Shown piece by piece: positions 6,214 through 13,542 of a stretch of 13,544 nt of DNA; positions within the stretch are counted from its first letter, which is position 1, and each line of letters starts with the position of its first letter. The translations under genes and the position numbers were made by a program. Below the pieces are notes generated by a model. That model ran no database searches. It saw only the letters and a list, made by a program, of their open reading frames with translations, and was not told where the DNA came from. The DNA comes from Candidatus Poribacteria bacterium (GTDB taxonomy: Bacteria; Abyssobacteria; SURF-5). The DNA lies in contig JACRIR010000007.1 of NCBI GenBank assembly GCA_016215705.1, forward strand, positions 1 through 13,544, in the 5' to 3' direction.

Positions 6214-7226
6214 ATTGCCCTCAGGGCTGCAATTCGTTCCTGCGTGGAGGGGTGGGTGGAGAACATATTGTTGAGAAAGCTTGCGTGTTCACGAAGCGGG
6301 TTTATTATATACAGGTGCGCAGTGCTCTTGTTTGCAACCTCGAGCGGCTCGGTGTCTGCATCGAGTTTTGCGAGCGCGCTTGCCAGTCCCTCGGGGTAAC
6401 GAGTGAGGAAAGCGCCATGGGCATCGGCAAGCAACTCGCGTCGCCGTGAAACGGCAAGGCGGAGCAGTTGCGCGATAATAGGCGCCAGAATCGCCATGAC
6501 GATTGCCAGCACTAATATGATGGCCTGTGCCTGCCCGCCGCCGCGTCCGCCTGAGCGGTCTCTTCTTCTGCTCCTTCGGGGCGCGTACCAGAAGGTTCTG
6601 AACATCCAATCGCTCAAGAGCGCAACTACACCCACGAGAACGACGGCAACCGAGCCGAGGAGTGTGTCGTAGTTCTTGATGTGAGACATCTCATGAGCAA
6701 GCACGCCTTCGATTTCGCGCCGATTCAACTTTTGCAGCAAACCTGTCGTTACAGCAATGACTGCATGCTCCGGATTTCTGCCGGTTGCAAAGGCGTTGGG
6801 GGCGGTGTCCTCGATGACATAGAGTTTCGGCTGTGGAATGCCGGCGGCTATGGAGAGGCCTTCGACGGTGTTCTTGAGAAACAGATGTTCTTCGCGTGTC
6901 GCGGGGCGGGCGGCGCTCATTCTGAGGATTATCTTATCGCTGTTGTAATAGCCTATGAGTGGGCCGAGAGTCGCAAACACGAGTGCAAGGGGCAGCGCGA
7001 CTATCCTGGCGCCGGGGGCGACTTCCTCAAAAAGCAGCGCAAGTGTGAAAATGAGGATAATGAAGAACGCACATAACGCTACCGATTTGCGGCGGTTCGA
7101 GCTCATTTGTTCGTAGATATTGGAGGAAGACGGGAGGAGAAGCACGAGCACGGGGATGAAGAGGAAAAGAACAAGGAACGTGATGATGATTCTGTTTGCG
7201 GTAATCCATTCAGGCAGACTGTTCAT
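6210..7226 (-). CDS. htpX: HtpX-like M48 membrane zinc metalloprotease
   Basis: About 338 residues. The zinc motif HEMSH is at 178-182 and the third ligand glutamate is in RRRELLADA (E264), as in HtpX proteases that degrade misfolded membrane proteins. Two N-terminal membrane segments and a third near 80-93 precede the catalytic domain; two more lie at about 189-206 and 234-258, flanking an Arg/Gly-rich cytoplasmic stretch (APRRSRRRDRSGGRGGG). The domain PNAFATGRNPEHAVIAVTTG and the final FSTHPSTQERI are typical. Start: ATG 7226; a TTG at 7247 would extend into an inverted repeat and has no clear ribosome site. The stop overlaps the start of the cyclotransferase gene. LemA lies just upstream; LemA-HtpX pairs are common. 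Confidence 0.88.
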   Translation of the reverse strand: MNSLPEWITANRIIITFLVLFLFIPVLVLLLPSSSNIYEQMSSNRRKSVALCAFFIILIFTLALLFEEVAPGARIVALPLALVFATLGPLIGYYNSDKIILRMSAARPATREEHLFLKNTVEGLSIAAGIPQPKLYVIEDTAPNAFATGRNPEHAVIAVTTGLLQKLNRREIEGVLAHEMSHIKNYDTLLGSVAVVLVGVVALLSDWMFRTFWYAPRRSRRRDRSGGRGGGQAQAIILVLAIVMAILAPIIAQLLRLAVSRRRELLADAHGAFLTRYPEGLASALAKLDADTEPLEVANKSTAHLYIINPLREHASFLNNMFSTHPSTQERIAALRAM

Positions 7227-7241
7227 TCTGTCGTCTCTCAA

Positions 7242-7322
7242 CCGCAAAGACGCAAAGAAATCTCTATTTCCACTGAAGATGACGGGATTTCTTTTTTCTT
7301 CGCGCCCTTTGCGTCTCTACGG
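7242..7322. repeat. Inverted repeat (AAAGACGCAAAG type) between lemA and htpX
   Basis: Arms CCGCAAAGACGCAAAG (7242-7257) and CTTTGCGTCTCTACGG (7307-7322) are complementary at 14 of 16 positions, with a 49-base centre. I recall this sequence type as a widespread intergenic repeat. It fills most of the 114-bp gap within the operon and could fold in the mRNA, altering relative expression of lemA and htpX. Confidence 0.75.
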
Positions 7323-7340
7323 CTAATGTCCTCCTCTTTT

Positions 7341-7892
7341 TCAATCGAATTTGACGCGCACAGCCTCGCGCTCGGCCGGAACAGTGATCTCGAACATATC
7401 CTGCGGTCCGAAGTTGAAGATTCCCGCTATGATGTTGGTGGGGAATTTTTCGCGAAGGATGTTGTATTGCATGACATTATCGTTATAGAACTGCCGCGCG
7501 TAAGCTATTTTCCCTTCGGTTCCGGCCAGTTCTTCCTGGAGCATCATGAAGTTCTGGTTCGCCTTCAGTTCGGGATAGCTCTCGGCCACGGCGAAAAGAG
7601 TTTTCAGGGCGCCGGTGAGTTGATTCTCGGCCTGGCCCTGGTCCTTCACGCTCGAGGCCCCGATTGCGCGCGCACGAGCTTCGGTTACTTTCTCGAACAC
7701 GTCGCGCTCGTGCTTTGCGTATCCTTTCACGGTCTCGACGAGATTGGGGATAAGATCGTATCTCCTCTTGAGTTGCACGTCGATTTGCGCCCAAGCGTTC
7801 TTTATGCGGTTGCGCAACGTGACCAGGCGGTTGTACGCCAAGACAACATAGAAGACGAATACGACAAAAACAATGAGTACAATCATTCCCAT
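7341..7892 (-). CDS. lemA: LemA family membrane protein
   Basis: 183 residues, the usual LemA length. One N-terminal membrane segment (about 4-20) is followed by the family helical bundle: [47 protein letters not shown], then [32 protein letters not shown] and [12 protein letters not shown], and a C-terminal [11 protein letters not shown]. LemA proteins are small envelope proteins of unclear biochemical role, often encoded beside HtpX proteases or TPM-domain proteins. The ATG at 7892 has a strong GGGAGG ribosome site 8-9 bases upstream. It lies 35 bases downstream of the Pro/Arg-rich protein gene. Confidence 0.95.
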   Translation of the reverse strand: MGMIVLIVFVVFVFYVVLAYNRLVTLRNRIKNAWAQIDVQLKRRYDLIPNLVETVKGYAKHERDVFEKVTEARARAIGASSVKDQGQAENQLTGALKTLFAVAESYPELKANQNFMMLQEELAGTEGKIAYARQFYNDNVMQYNILREKFPTNIIAGIFNFGPQDMFEITVPAEREAVRVKFD

Positions 7893-7927
7893 TCCGTTGA
7901 CCTCCCTTTGGAATATGTGAGTTTCGG

Positions 7928-8635
7928 CTATATCAAATGCGAATCGGCGTCGCGGAGCGCCATTGGGGGCCCGAGGATTTCACCAATGACAAAGCCCCTT
8001 CGTATCTCGTTCAAATCCCATTCGACAAAGTCCATGAGATCAAGAACAGGCGGTTTCTCCCTGACACCGCGCTCGACTGTTTCTCTCACTCTGCGGCGCT
8101 TCGGGGTCTCGGATGGCGACGCCCATTGCCGGGTTGCGGGCGCAGGCGGCGGCTCCTGTGGGCGCGCGACGCGCCGCTGTTCAACTCTTGCCGGGCGCCT
8201 ATGCTCGATGGGCGGTTCCCGTCGCTGCAATACCGTTATCTTCTCTTCGCGTCCCTCCTCTTCGAGCTTCGGCATGGGACGTTCAGTATATGCGGCTTCC
8301 TTCGTGGGCGCCGGTCTGTGCGTAGGCGGGGCCATTTGCCGTTTCCGTTTCAGTCCTTCGAGCAACAGGCGCTGCAATTCGTCTTCGGGTCGGGCGGGAG
8401 CAGGGCGGCCCGTTTGGCGGAGCGCAGGTTCGCGCAGATCAGGCGAGGGCGGCGGCAGTGGCTGTTCACGCGGCGCGTTCTCTCCTCGTCTCGGCGCCAC
8501 ATTAGGAGAACGCTTCAACAATTCCGGTTGTTTGCGAGCCTCCTTTTCCATGCGAGCCCGGATTTCCTCGGAGACTGATTGGAGCACCTTCCAGATGATC
8601 CAAATGAAGAAGAGGGAGAGTATGAACTTGTTCAC
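7928..8635 (-). CDS. Membrane-anchored Pro/Arg-rich protein with conserved-looking C-terminal tail
   Basis: 235 residues, no named family recognised. An N-terminal membrane anchor ([20 protein letters not shown]) is followed by about 170 residues rich in Pro, Arg, Glu and Gln that should be disordered and cytoplasmic. The last 35 residues change character: [30 protein letters not shown] recall tails of the form LRRxxxxxEILGPPxALR in short proteins near flotillin genes of planctomycetes and related groups; this is from memory. GTG start at 8635 lies 2 bases after the floA stop, so it is translationally coupled to FloA, and lemA follows after 35 bases. A scaffold or adaptor for the FloA/LemA module is an inference. 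Confidence 0.75.
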   Translation of the reverse strand: MNKFILSLFFIWIIWKVLQSVSEEIRARMEKEARKQPELLKRSPNVAPRRGENAPREQPLPPPSPDLREPALRQTGRPAPARPEDELQRLLLEGLKRKRQMAPPTHRPAPTKEAAYTERPMPKLEEEGREEKITVLQRREPPIEHRRPARVEQRRVARPQEPPPAPATRQWASPSETPKRRRVRETVERGVREKPPVLDLMDFVEWDLNEIRRGFVIGEILGPPMALRDADSHLI

Positions 8636-8637
8636 GT

Positions 8638-9645
8638 TTATTCGTCTTTCTTATCTGTCTTGCCCATGTCAGAGATGGATTGTCGCATCGATGTGTCGGA
8701 TTGAACGTTGCGCAGCTTGTAGTAGTCCATCACGCCGAGGTTGCCCGAACGGAAGGCATCGGCCATAGCTCGCGGTATTTCGGCCTCAGCCTCGACGACT
8801 TTCGCGCGCATCTCGACGACCTGCGCGCGCATTTCCTGTTCGCGAGCGATGGCCATTGCGCGGCGTTCTTCGGCCTTCGCCTGAGCTATCTGCTTGTCGG
8901 CCTCGGCCTGTTTCGCCTGCAGTTGCGCGCCAATGTTTTCGCCTACGTCGACGTCAGCTATATCTATGGAAAGAATCTCGAAGGCAGTCCCTGCATCGAG
9001 GCCCTTTTCGAGAACCTTTCGAGAGATCATATCGGGATTTTCGAGCACCTTTTTGTGTGTCTCGGCGGAGCCGATGGTAGTGACGATGCCTTCGCCGACG
9101 CGCGCAATAATGGTTTCCTCTGTGGCGCCGCCGACGAGACGCTCGAGGTTCGCGCGCACGGTCACGCGCGCTTTGGCTTTAAGCTGGATTCCGTCCATCG
9201 CCACGGCGTCGACAGTGTCTTTTCCCTTGCGCGGGTCCGGCGTATCAATCACTTTTGGGTTCACGCTGGTCTGCACCGCATCGAGCACGTCGCGACCGGC
9301 GAGGTCGATGGCGCAAGCGCGGGCGAAGCTCAGCGGGATATTCGCCTTGTTCGCGGCTATCAGCGCCTGCACTACGCGAACGACGTTTCCATGCGCAAGG
9401 TAGTGTGCTTCGAGGTCGTTCGTCTCGACAGGGAGTCCGGCCTTGATCGCCATAATGCGAGTGTCAACAATAACTCCCGCGCTCACCTTGCGGAGGGTCA
9501 TGCCGATGAGGCTCGCGAAGCCGACGTGTGCATCGGAGAGGACCGCGCGCAGCCAAAGCCCGAAGAACCGCGCGACCACTGCGATGATGGCGAGAACAAT
9601 ACCGATGATTACGAGACTAATGATTAAGGTTATGCCTGCTCCCAT
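8638..9645 (-). CDS. floA: Flotillin-like protein FloA (SPFH family, UPF0365)
   Basis: 335 residues, matching FloA/YqfA of Bacillus (about 331) along the whole length. There is an N-terminal membrane-inserted segment (5-27). Family stretches include [18 protein letters not shown] (81-98), [10 protein letters not shown] (112-121), [25 protein letters not shown] (157-174), [10 protein letters not shown] and [16 protein letters not shown] coiled-coil of the [20 protein letters not shown] type spans about 245-292, and VMDYYKLRN follows. FloA forms membrane microdomain assemblies. About 10 residues rich in charge ([10 protein letters not shown], 137-146) are extra relative to Bacillus. ATG 9645 has GGAAGGA 7-9 bases upstream and lies 4 bases after the short NfeD stop. 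The NfeD-FloA pairing parallels yqeZ-yqfA of Bacillus. Confidence 0.96.
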   Translation of the reverse strand: MGAGITLIISLVIIGIVLAIIAVVARFFGLWLRAVLSDAHVGFASLIGMTLRKVSAGVIVDTRIMAIKAGLPVETNDLEAHYLAHGNVVRVVQALIAANKANIPLSFARACAIDLAGRDVLDAVQTSVNPKVIDTPDPRKGKDTVDAVAMDGIQLKAKARVTVRANLERLVGGATEETIIARVGEGIVTTIGSAETHKKVLENPDMISRKVLEKGLDAGTAFEILSIDIADVDVGENIGAQLQAKQAEADKQIAQAKAEERRAMAIAREQEMRAQVVEMRAKVVEAEAEIPRAMADAFRSGNLGVMDYYKLRNVQSDTSMRQSISDMGKTDKKDE

Positions 9646-9649
9646 GAGG

Positions 9650-10141
9650 TTATCCTTCCTTTCCTGAAGTTAGAGTCCCCTGCTGACGCACGACTATCCG
9701 GTTCCCCTCGACGGCCACGACTTTCACTATCCTGTCTTTATCGATGAATGTTCCCTCGGAAACGACGTCCAGACGTTTCGAGTCGAACTGAGCGATGCCG
9801 GCGGGCCGTAGTTGTGTGAGGCTTGTGCCTTCGCGGCCAATGTAGTTTTCCATTTGTTCGGTGCCGCTGAAGCCCAGTTTCTTGTCGAGCCTGCGGCCGA
9901 GTATGAGAAGTTTGCCCGCGCGGGTTTGCGGGAAGTATTTTATGCCAACGAGAATGATGACCGTTGCGGCGATGAGCTCACCGACAACGATCCAGAATCC
10001 TATCTCGCGGTACTGCCGGAACGCAAGCACCATGCTGCCGACAATGAGGAGGGCGCCGACAACGCCGAAGACACCGCCAGGCAAGAACAGTTCGAGAAGA
10101 ATGAGTGTGATCGCTACGAGAAACAGCACGAGGACAAGCAT
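9650..10141 (-). CDS. Short NfeD-family protein (membrane + OB fold, no protease domain)
   Basis: 163 residues. Three membrane segments lie at about 1-20, 22-43 and 48-67, followed by an NfeD C-terminal OB-fold: [19 protein letters not shown], then [23 protein letters not shown]. NfeD OB domains are thought to work with SPFH proteins such as FloA, whose gene begins 4 bases downstream. It resembles the C-terminal half of the full-length NfeD upstream (GRSGTSLTPLRPAG) but lacks the ClpP-like domain. ATG 10141 has AGGAG 7 bases upstream. The 186-bp leader holds a heptamer repeat and a hairpin, so it may have its own promoter or rely on read-through. Confidence 0.9.
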   Translation of the reverse strand: MLVLVLFLVAITLILLELFLPGGVFGVVGALLIVGSMVLAFRQYREIGFWIVVGELIAATVIILVGIKYFPQTRAGKLLILGRRLDKKLGFSGTEQMENYIGREGTSLTQLRPAGIAQFDSKRLDVVSEGTFIDKDRIVKVVAVEGNRIVVRQQGTLTSGKEG

Positions 10142-10162
10142 TGCCAGACTCCTGGGAAACCC

Positions 10163-10204
10163 GGTTTAGGGCTTAGGGTTCATGGTCTATGGTTTATGGT
10201 TAAA
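10163..10204 (+). repeat. Six tandem heptamers of GGTTTAK type
   Basis: The stretch divides exactly into six 7-base units: GGTTTAG, GGCTTAG, GGTTCAT, GGTCTAT, GGTTTAT, GGTTAAA. It lies upstream of the short NfeD start, in its mRNA leader. The unit resembles a plant telomere heptamer, but a short degenerate array like this is more likely an interspersed or slippage-derived repeat. Confidence 0.75.
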
Positions 10205-10233
10205 CCGCAAAGAACCTTGCCATTGTTTCCCTT

Positions 10234-10270
10234 AATTTGGGGACACGATGAGGCATCATGTCTCCGAATT
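10234..10270. repeat. REP-like hairpin with GGGGACAC arms
   Basis: Arms AATTTGGGGACACGATG (10234-10250) and CATCATGTCTCCGAATT (10254-10270) pair at 14 of 17 positions around a 3-base loop (AGG). I recall hairpins with AATTCGGGGACAC ends in genomes that encode REP-associated (Y1) transposases; no transposase is in this window. It lies between the 124-aa gene and the short NfeD gene. Confidence 0.7.
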
Positions 10271-10327
10271 GAGGGATGTTTCTTGCACCGTTAACCCGCT
10301 ACAGGCGTGGTCACGCGCTCGCCTTTC

Positions 10328-10702
10328 TCATCCGGAGCCGCCGGTGCTTTCAGTCGTGCTCGGAACGTTCTTCTCGCGTCGTTTCGCTTCCTCCTGAGCG
10401 ATAGTTGACTCCATGAATGCGATGAGTTGTCCCAATTCGATGACAACCCGTTGGGTGACCTTCATTTTGTCAGCGGGGTCAACCGATTTCGTGTCTTCGA
10501 TTTCTTCAAATGAGTCAAGGAGCACGGTTTGCTCACCCGCAGACAATTCCTTTGTCTTTGACAGAAGCTTATTGAAGCGGCTCACGAAAGGCCCGCACGA
10601 GTAATAGCCGGCTCCCTTCTGTTGGATGTCTTGTATGTCATTGCGGAGCACACGCGCCATTGAAAGCAATGTTTTCCTCTCATCGAGAGACCCGGCCATC
10701 AC
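10328..10702 (-). CDS. Hypothetical 124-residue helical protein in the nfeD operon
   Basis: I do not recognise this family. It is mostly helical and charged (DERKTLLSMARVLRNDIQDIQ, FVSRFNKLLSKTKELSAGEQTV, VTQRVVIELGQLIAFMESTIAQEEAKRR) with a Ser/Thr/Gly tail and no signal or membrane segment, so likely cytoplasmic. GTG 10702 overlaps the NfeD stop as GTGA, and an ATG at 10699 is the next codon. A strong AGGAGG site lies about 7 bases before GTG and 10 before ATG. The tight overlap with the NfeD protease gene argues for a shared function, perhaps a cytoplasmic partner, but nothing in the sequence proves it. Confidence 0.7.
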   Translation of the reverse strand: MMAGSLDERKTLLSMARVLRNDIQDIQQKGAGYYSCGPFVSRFNKLLSKTKELSAGEQTVLLDSFEEIEDTKSVDPADKMKVTQRVVIELGQLIAFMESTIAQEEAKRREKNVPSTTESTGGSG

Positions 10703-12312
10703 GCGGTTCCCTCCTTCGCTTCCGCCACGAACAGCTTGTTTCCAACGACCTTGACTACTTTGAGCGGCCTGTCCTTCTCGACGAATTCACCCTGTGTCTG
10801 TACCTCGAAGGGCTCGCCGGCGATGATTGCCCGGCCGGCCGGCCTCAAGGGGGTCAGACTCGTTCCGGACCGCCCGACCAATGGCTCAAGACTCTCGGAC
10901 GAGACGTACCCTTCCTTTGCGGATTCGCTTGTTGAGAGCACAAGCATTTTCTTGAGCCTCGATTCGGGAAATGTCTTCCATACGATCACGATGCCTGCGG
11001 TCACCGCGAGCAGGAAAAAGATGATTGTGCCGAGGGCGGTGTTCAGCGCTTGATAGTCCCACGAGAATTCCGGTATCGGCTTTCTCACGAGGGCAAGATA
11101 AATGCCCAATAGGATGCAGACGAAACCCGATATGCCGGTGATTCCGAAACCGGGAATGACCAGTATTTCGAGGAGCAGCAGGCCAATCCCGATCACGAAC
11201 AAGAGCACATCAATCGAGCTCGCCAGGCCGGCCAGGTAATGGCCACCGAAGAAAAGGAGGAGACACGTCACTCCAACTGTTCCGCTCAGGCCCCATCCGG
11301 GTATTTGCAGTTCAAAGAAGAGGCCGAGCACCCCGAACGTAAGCAGAAGGCCCGAGACGATCGGATGTGTCAGGAACCGCACGATGTTTTCCGACCACGA
11401 CACTTTGGCCGTTGCCATATCGGCCGGATCAAAGTTGAGGGAGCGTACGAGTTCATCGAGCGAGGCGGGCGTCGATTGTGCGAGGCCGAGCCTCGATGCC
11501 TCAGCCGACGTCATCGTTAAGAGCTTCCCCTTGGGCGAGATAACCTCGAGATTGGCGCTTTTGTTTTCGCCTTGCAGCTTTGCCGCTTCGGCCGATGAAA
11601 TCGGCTTCGCTTGCTCACCTTCCACAAGCGCCATTACTTCCACATCGGGATCGACCATCGCTTCGGCCAACATCGGCGAATGGCCATTCCGTTCGGCAGT
11701 AGCCCGGAATTCTCCCCGGACAAACGATATTTCCTTTTCGCCCAATTGTTGTTTTTCTCCCATCGAGCCAATGCTGACCGGCGTGGCGGCCCCGATTGTG
11801 CTGCCGGGCGCCATCGCAATCCTCTTGGTTGCGAGACAAATGAGCGCGCCTGCGGAGATTGCCCGCTTATTTACGTAAGCAGTAGTTGGAATCTTGCAGC
11901 TTTCGAGGGCATCACGAATGTCGAGAGCCGCGTCGACACGCCCGCCGAGCGTGTTAAGTTCAATGATGACAGCGGCGGCGCCATCGCGCTGCGCATTTTC
12001 GAGGGACCGTTCGACAAAGTATGCCAGCCCAAGGTCGATTATTCCGTGGACGGGAATTGTCACGACGCTCTTTCGATTCGTATCCGCCGCGCTCGCGGCA
12101 GGGAATAGTCCGGACGTAAAACGGTTCAGGGCTCCCTGTTCCGGATTCCCGGTTAGAGAGGCGAACGCGGGCAAGAGAGTCAGGAAGAGCGCCACGCACA
12201 ATGAAACCGCCGGCACGCCCACATGCCGCGACGAATGCCAGGGATAACGGTGGGTAGGCGCGGAAGTGATTGGTCGAGAGGCATCCGTGCTCCGCCACAA
12301 GAGCATTGCCAT
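10699..12312 (-). CDS. nfeD: NfeD-family membrane-bound serine protease (full length)
   Basis: About 537 residues. A signal anchor (about 31-52) is followed by a ClpP-class protease domain: VHGIIDLGLAYFVERSL, LNTLGGRVDAALDIRDAL (119-136), NKRAISAGALICLATKRIAM (148-167, probable nucleophile S153) and GEKEISFVRGEFRATAE (probable general base K193). Then come five or so membrane segments (about 317-450) and a C-terminal OB fold (GRSGTSLTPLRPAG, 480-493). Archaeal NfeD cleaves stomatin; here FloA is the likely SPFH partner. Start: a promoter at 12382-12411 puts transcription at about 12375, so the longer frame starting TTG 12411 cannot be right. ATG 12312 (AGGGAAG 12 bases upstream) or ATG 12306 is chosen instead. 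The stop overlaps the next gene. Confidence 0.92.
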   Translation of the reverse strand: MAMLLWRSTDASRPITSAPTHRYPWHSSRHVGVPAVSLCVALFLTLLPAFASLTGNPEQGALNRFTSGLFPAASAADTNRKSVVTIPVHGIIDLGLAYFVERSLENAQRDGAAAVIIELNTLGGRVDAALDIRDALESCKIPTTAYVNKRAISAGALICLATKRIAMAPGSTIGAATPVSIGSMGEKQQLGEKEISFVRGEFRATAERNGHSPMLAEAMVDPDVEVMALVEGEQAKPISSAEAAKLQGENKSANLEVISPKGKLLTMTSAEASRLGLAQSTPASLDELVRSLNFDPADMATAKVSWSENIVRFLTHPIVSGLLLTFGVLGLFFELQIPGWGLSGTVGVTCLLLFFGGHYLAGLASSIDVLLFVIGIGLLLLEILVIPGFGITGISGFVCILLGIYLALVRKPIPEFSWDYQALNTALGTIIFFLLAVTAGIVIVWKTFPESRLKKMLVLSTSESAKEGYVSSESLEPLVGRSGTSLTPLRPAGRAIIAGEPFEVQTQGEFVEKDRPLKVVKVVGNKLFVAEAKEGTA

Positions 12313-12381
12313 GGATAGCGAATTCTTCCCTGCCCGATTGCCAGAAGCAAACAGCAAAGTGTTCGCGTTCACGATGCTGGA

Positions 12382-12411
12382 ATTATAGCGCATTTGAGAT
12401 TGAATGTTCAA
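12382..12411 (-). promoter_or_regulatory. Near-consensus sigma-70 promoter of the nfeD operon
   Basis: On the minus strand TTGAAC (12411-12406) and TATAAT (12387-12382) are separated by 18 bases. The -10 element is perfect and the -35 matches TTGACA at 4 of 6. Transcription should begin near 12375, about 63 bases before ATG 12312. This indicates that the nfeD operon is transcribed separately from the cyclo-ligase gene. Confidence 0.75.
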
Positions 12412-12524
12412 GTCAGCGCCGTCATGCCAGCGGTTCGTTGTTGCGGACGCCTAACAAACACACTCTTTTCAGATTTGTCAAAGCAAAGCGTTTCTGAGGC
12501 GCGTCGAACCCTGCAACCTGCGGT

Positions 12525-13130
12525 TTAGCTTTTGTCCATTTGAGGAGCACGGTAAGTACGTTGCTCAGTGATGAGAATGGAAACGGGAATGTCGTGGGAG
12601 TCGGCGGGGACTCGGTCAACGAGTTGGCCTTCGTAGGCGAGAGCGATTGAAGGGACGAGGGAGTTGACGAGAAGGCGGTCGTAGTAGCCGCCGCCGAAGC
12701 CGATGCGCCGGCAATGACGGTCGAATGCGACGCCCGGGACGATTATGACATTGGCCTCGGCGGGGTCGGTGGGGCGAACGGCATCCGGGCGCGGCTCGAG
12801 AAGTCCGAACTTCACGGTCACAAGCTCACCCATGTCCTTGAGTTCGGAAACGATGAGGTGGTTATTCACGAAATCGGTGACCGGCACAAGAGCCTTGACG
12901 CCTTTCGCGAGCGCGTCGCGAATCAGTGAATGCGTGTCGACCTCGTTTCCTTTGGCGGAAACATAGAAGAGAATGGTCTTCGCATTGGCGTACTCCGGAA
13001 GCGACTTGAGGGTGGCGGCAATCTGAGCCGATTTGGCGCGGGCTTCTTCAGACGGCAAGGCATTGCGCCAACGGATTTTCTCTTTGCGGATTGAGCGTTT
13101 CAGTTCTACGAGGTCGATGGAATGTTTCAT
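12525..13130 (-). CDS. 5-formyltetrahydrofolate cyclo-ligase
   Basis: About 201 residues, the usual family length. It converts 5-formyltetrahydrofolate and ATP to 5,10-methenyltetrahydrofolate, returning the storage form to the one-carbon pool. The N-terminal KRSIRKEKIRWRNAL is the ATP-binding helix region, NEVDTHSLI and VPGVAFDRHCRRIGFGGGYYDR (GFGGGYYDR at 144-152) are the family signature, and the protein ends SILITEQR. It is cytoplasmic. Start: ATG 13130; TTG 13157 would add nine residues but has little support. No strong ribosome site is seen for either. It stands apart from the envelope operon, which has its own promoter after a 112-bp gap. In proteobacteria 6S RNA often neighbours this gene; I do not see one here. 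Confidence 0.95.
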   Translation of the reverse strand: MKHSIDLVELKRSIRKEKIRWRNALPSEEARAKSAQIAATLKSLPEYANAKTILFYVSAKGNEVDTHSLIRDALAKGVKALVPVTDFVNNHLIVSELKDMGELVTVKFGLLEPRPDAVRPTDPAEANVIIVPGVAFDRHCRRIGFGGGYYDRLLVNSLVPSIALAYEGQLVDRVPADSHDIPVSILITEQRTYRAPQMDKS

Positions 13131-13179
13131 ATTTGAAAAGAAGATTCCTTTAACCAACCAACGGATTTCACGGATATGG

Positions 13180-13206
13180 ATTCCCGCCTTCGCCCTTGGC
13201 GGGAAT
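13180..13206. repeat. Perfect ATTCCCGCC/GGCGGGAAT palindrome
   Basis: Nine-base arms (13180-13188 and 13198-13206) flank a 9-base loop. It is the intact form of the palindrome degenerate at 1431-1450. Repeats of this ATTCCCGC...GCGGGAAT type are found in many bacteria (the Neisseria dRS3 element is similar in layout). It lies about 50 bases upstream of the cyclo-ligase start. Confidence 0.8.
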
Positions 13207-13225
13207 GATAAAAAGAGGCGCAGCT

Positions 13226-13254
13226 AGAGATTCTTCGCTTCGCTCAGAATGACA
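13226..13254. repeat. CHSERSEESL-type repeat
   Basis: AGAGATTCTTCGCTTCGCTC followed by AGAATGAC; on the minus strand it translates to CHSERSEESL. I recall this peptide from many spurious gene predictions across phyla, which marks it as an interspersed repeat. Family name and mechanism of spread are not known to me. Confidence 0.65.
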
Positions 13255-13274
13255 GAATGACGTTGAGAACCTTG

Positions 13275-13368
13275 TATTCGTGTAATTCGCATAATTCGTG
13301 GCATTTGTGATCCAAATCTTCTTTTGTATTCGTGTGATTCGTCTCGCGCTTTGTGCGATTCGTGTTCC
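13275..13368 (-). repeat. CGAATTACACGAATA-type repeat blocks, right copy
   Basis: Two related blocks. The second (13327-13359) is the reverse complement of 1228-1260 with 3 mismatches in 33 bases; the first (13275-13310) shares the TATTCGTGTAATTCG core, with variants of ATTCGTG repeated. Confidence 0.75.
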
Positions 13369-13473
13369 CATAGTCTTCTTGACGATGGCTGCTTCGCGGT
13401 AATCTGTACTACTCACATTCGAAATCTTGAATTCCTGTCGCGATTCTCATGACACACCGTATGAAACTCACAC

Positions 13474-13542
13474 GGGCGCAATGAATTGCGCCCCTACAGG
13501 AGTATACGAGGGATTTCCGTAGGGGCGCGATTCATCGCGCCC
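13474..13542. repeat. MITE-like inverted pair of GGGCGC hairpins
   Basis: GGGCGCAATGAATTGCGCCC plus CTAC (13474-13497) is the inverted counterpart of GTAG plus GGGCGCGATTCATCGCGCCC (13519-13542); arms match at 22 of 24 positions with a 21-base spacer. Each arm is itself palindromic. No transposase is visible; the layout resembles a small non-autonomous element or paired REP (BIME-like). Confidence 0.75.

Noticed and set aside
7107-8768. 553-residue plus-strand frame opposite lemA and its neighbours
   Set aside because: It is an antisense shadow: lemA and the 8635-7928 gene on the minus strand have family matches, a ribosome site and operon spacing, while this frame matches nothing.
8680-9627. 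315-residue plus-strand frame opposite floA
   Set aside because: The minus strand encodes an unmistakable FloA over the same bases; the frame is a by-product of codon bias.
12449-12455. GCCTAAC resembling an integron attC core site
   Set aside because: Only one core is present; there is no matching GTTRGGC partner, no long imperfect hairpin between cores and no integrase gene.
12480-12530. GGTTCGA on the minus strand like a tRNA T-loop
   Set aside because: The flanking bases do not form a 5-bp T stem and no acceptor or anticodon stem can be placed.
13168-13416. 82-residue minus-strand frame containing CHSERSEES
   Set aside because: It spans three different repeat types and shows no protein-like pattern, so I regard it as repeat translation.
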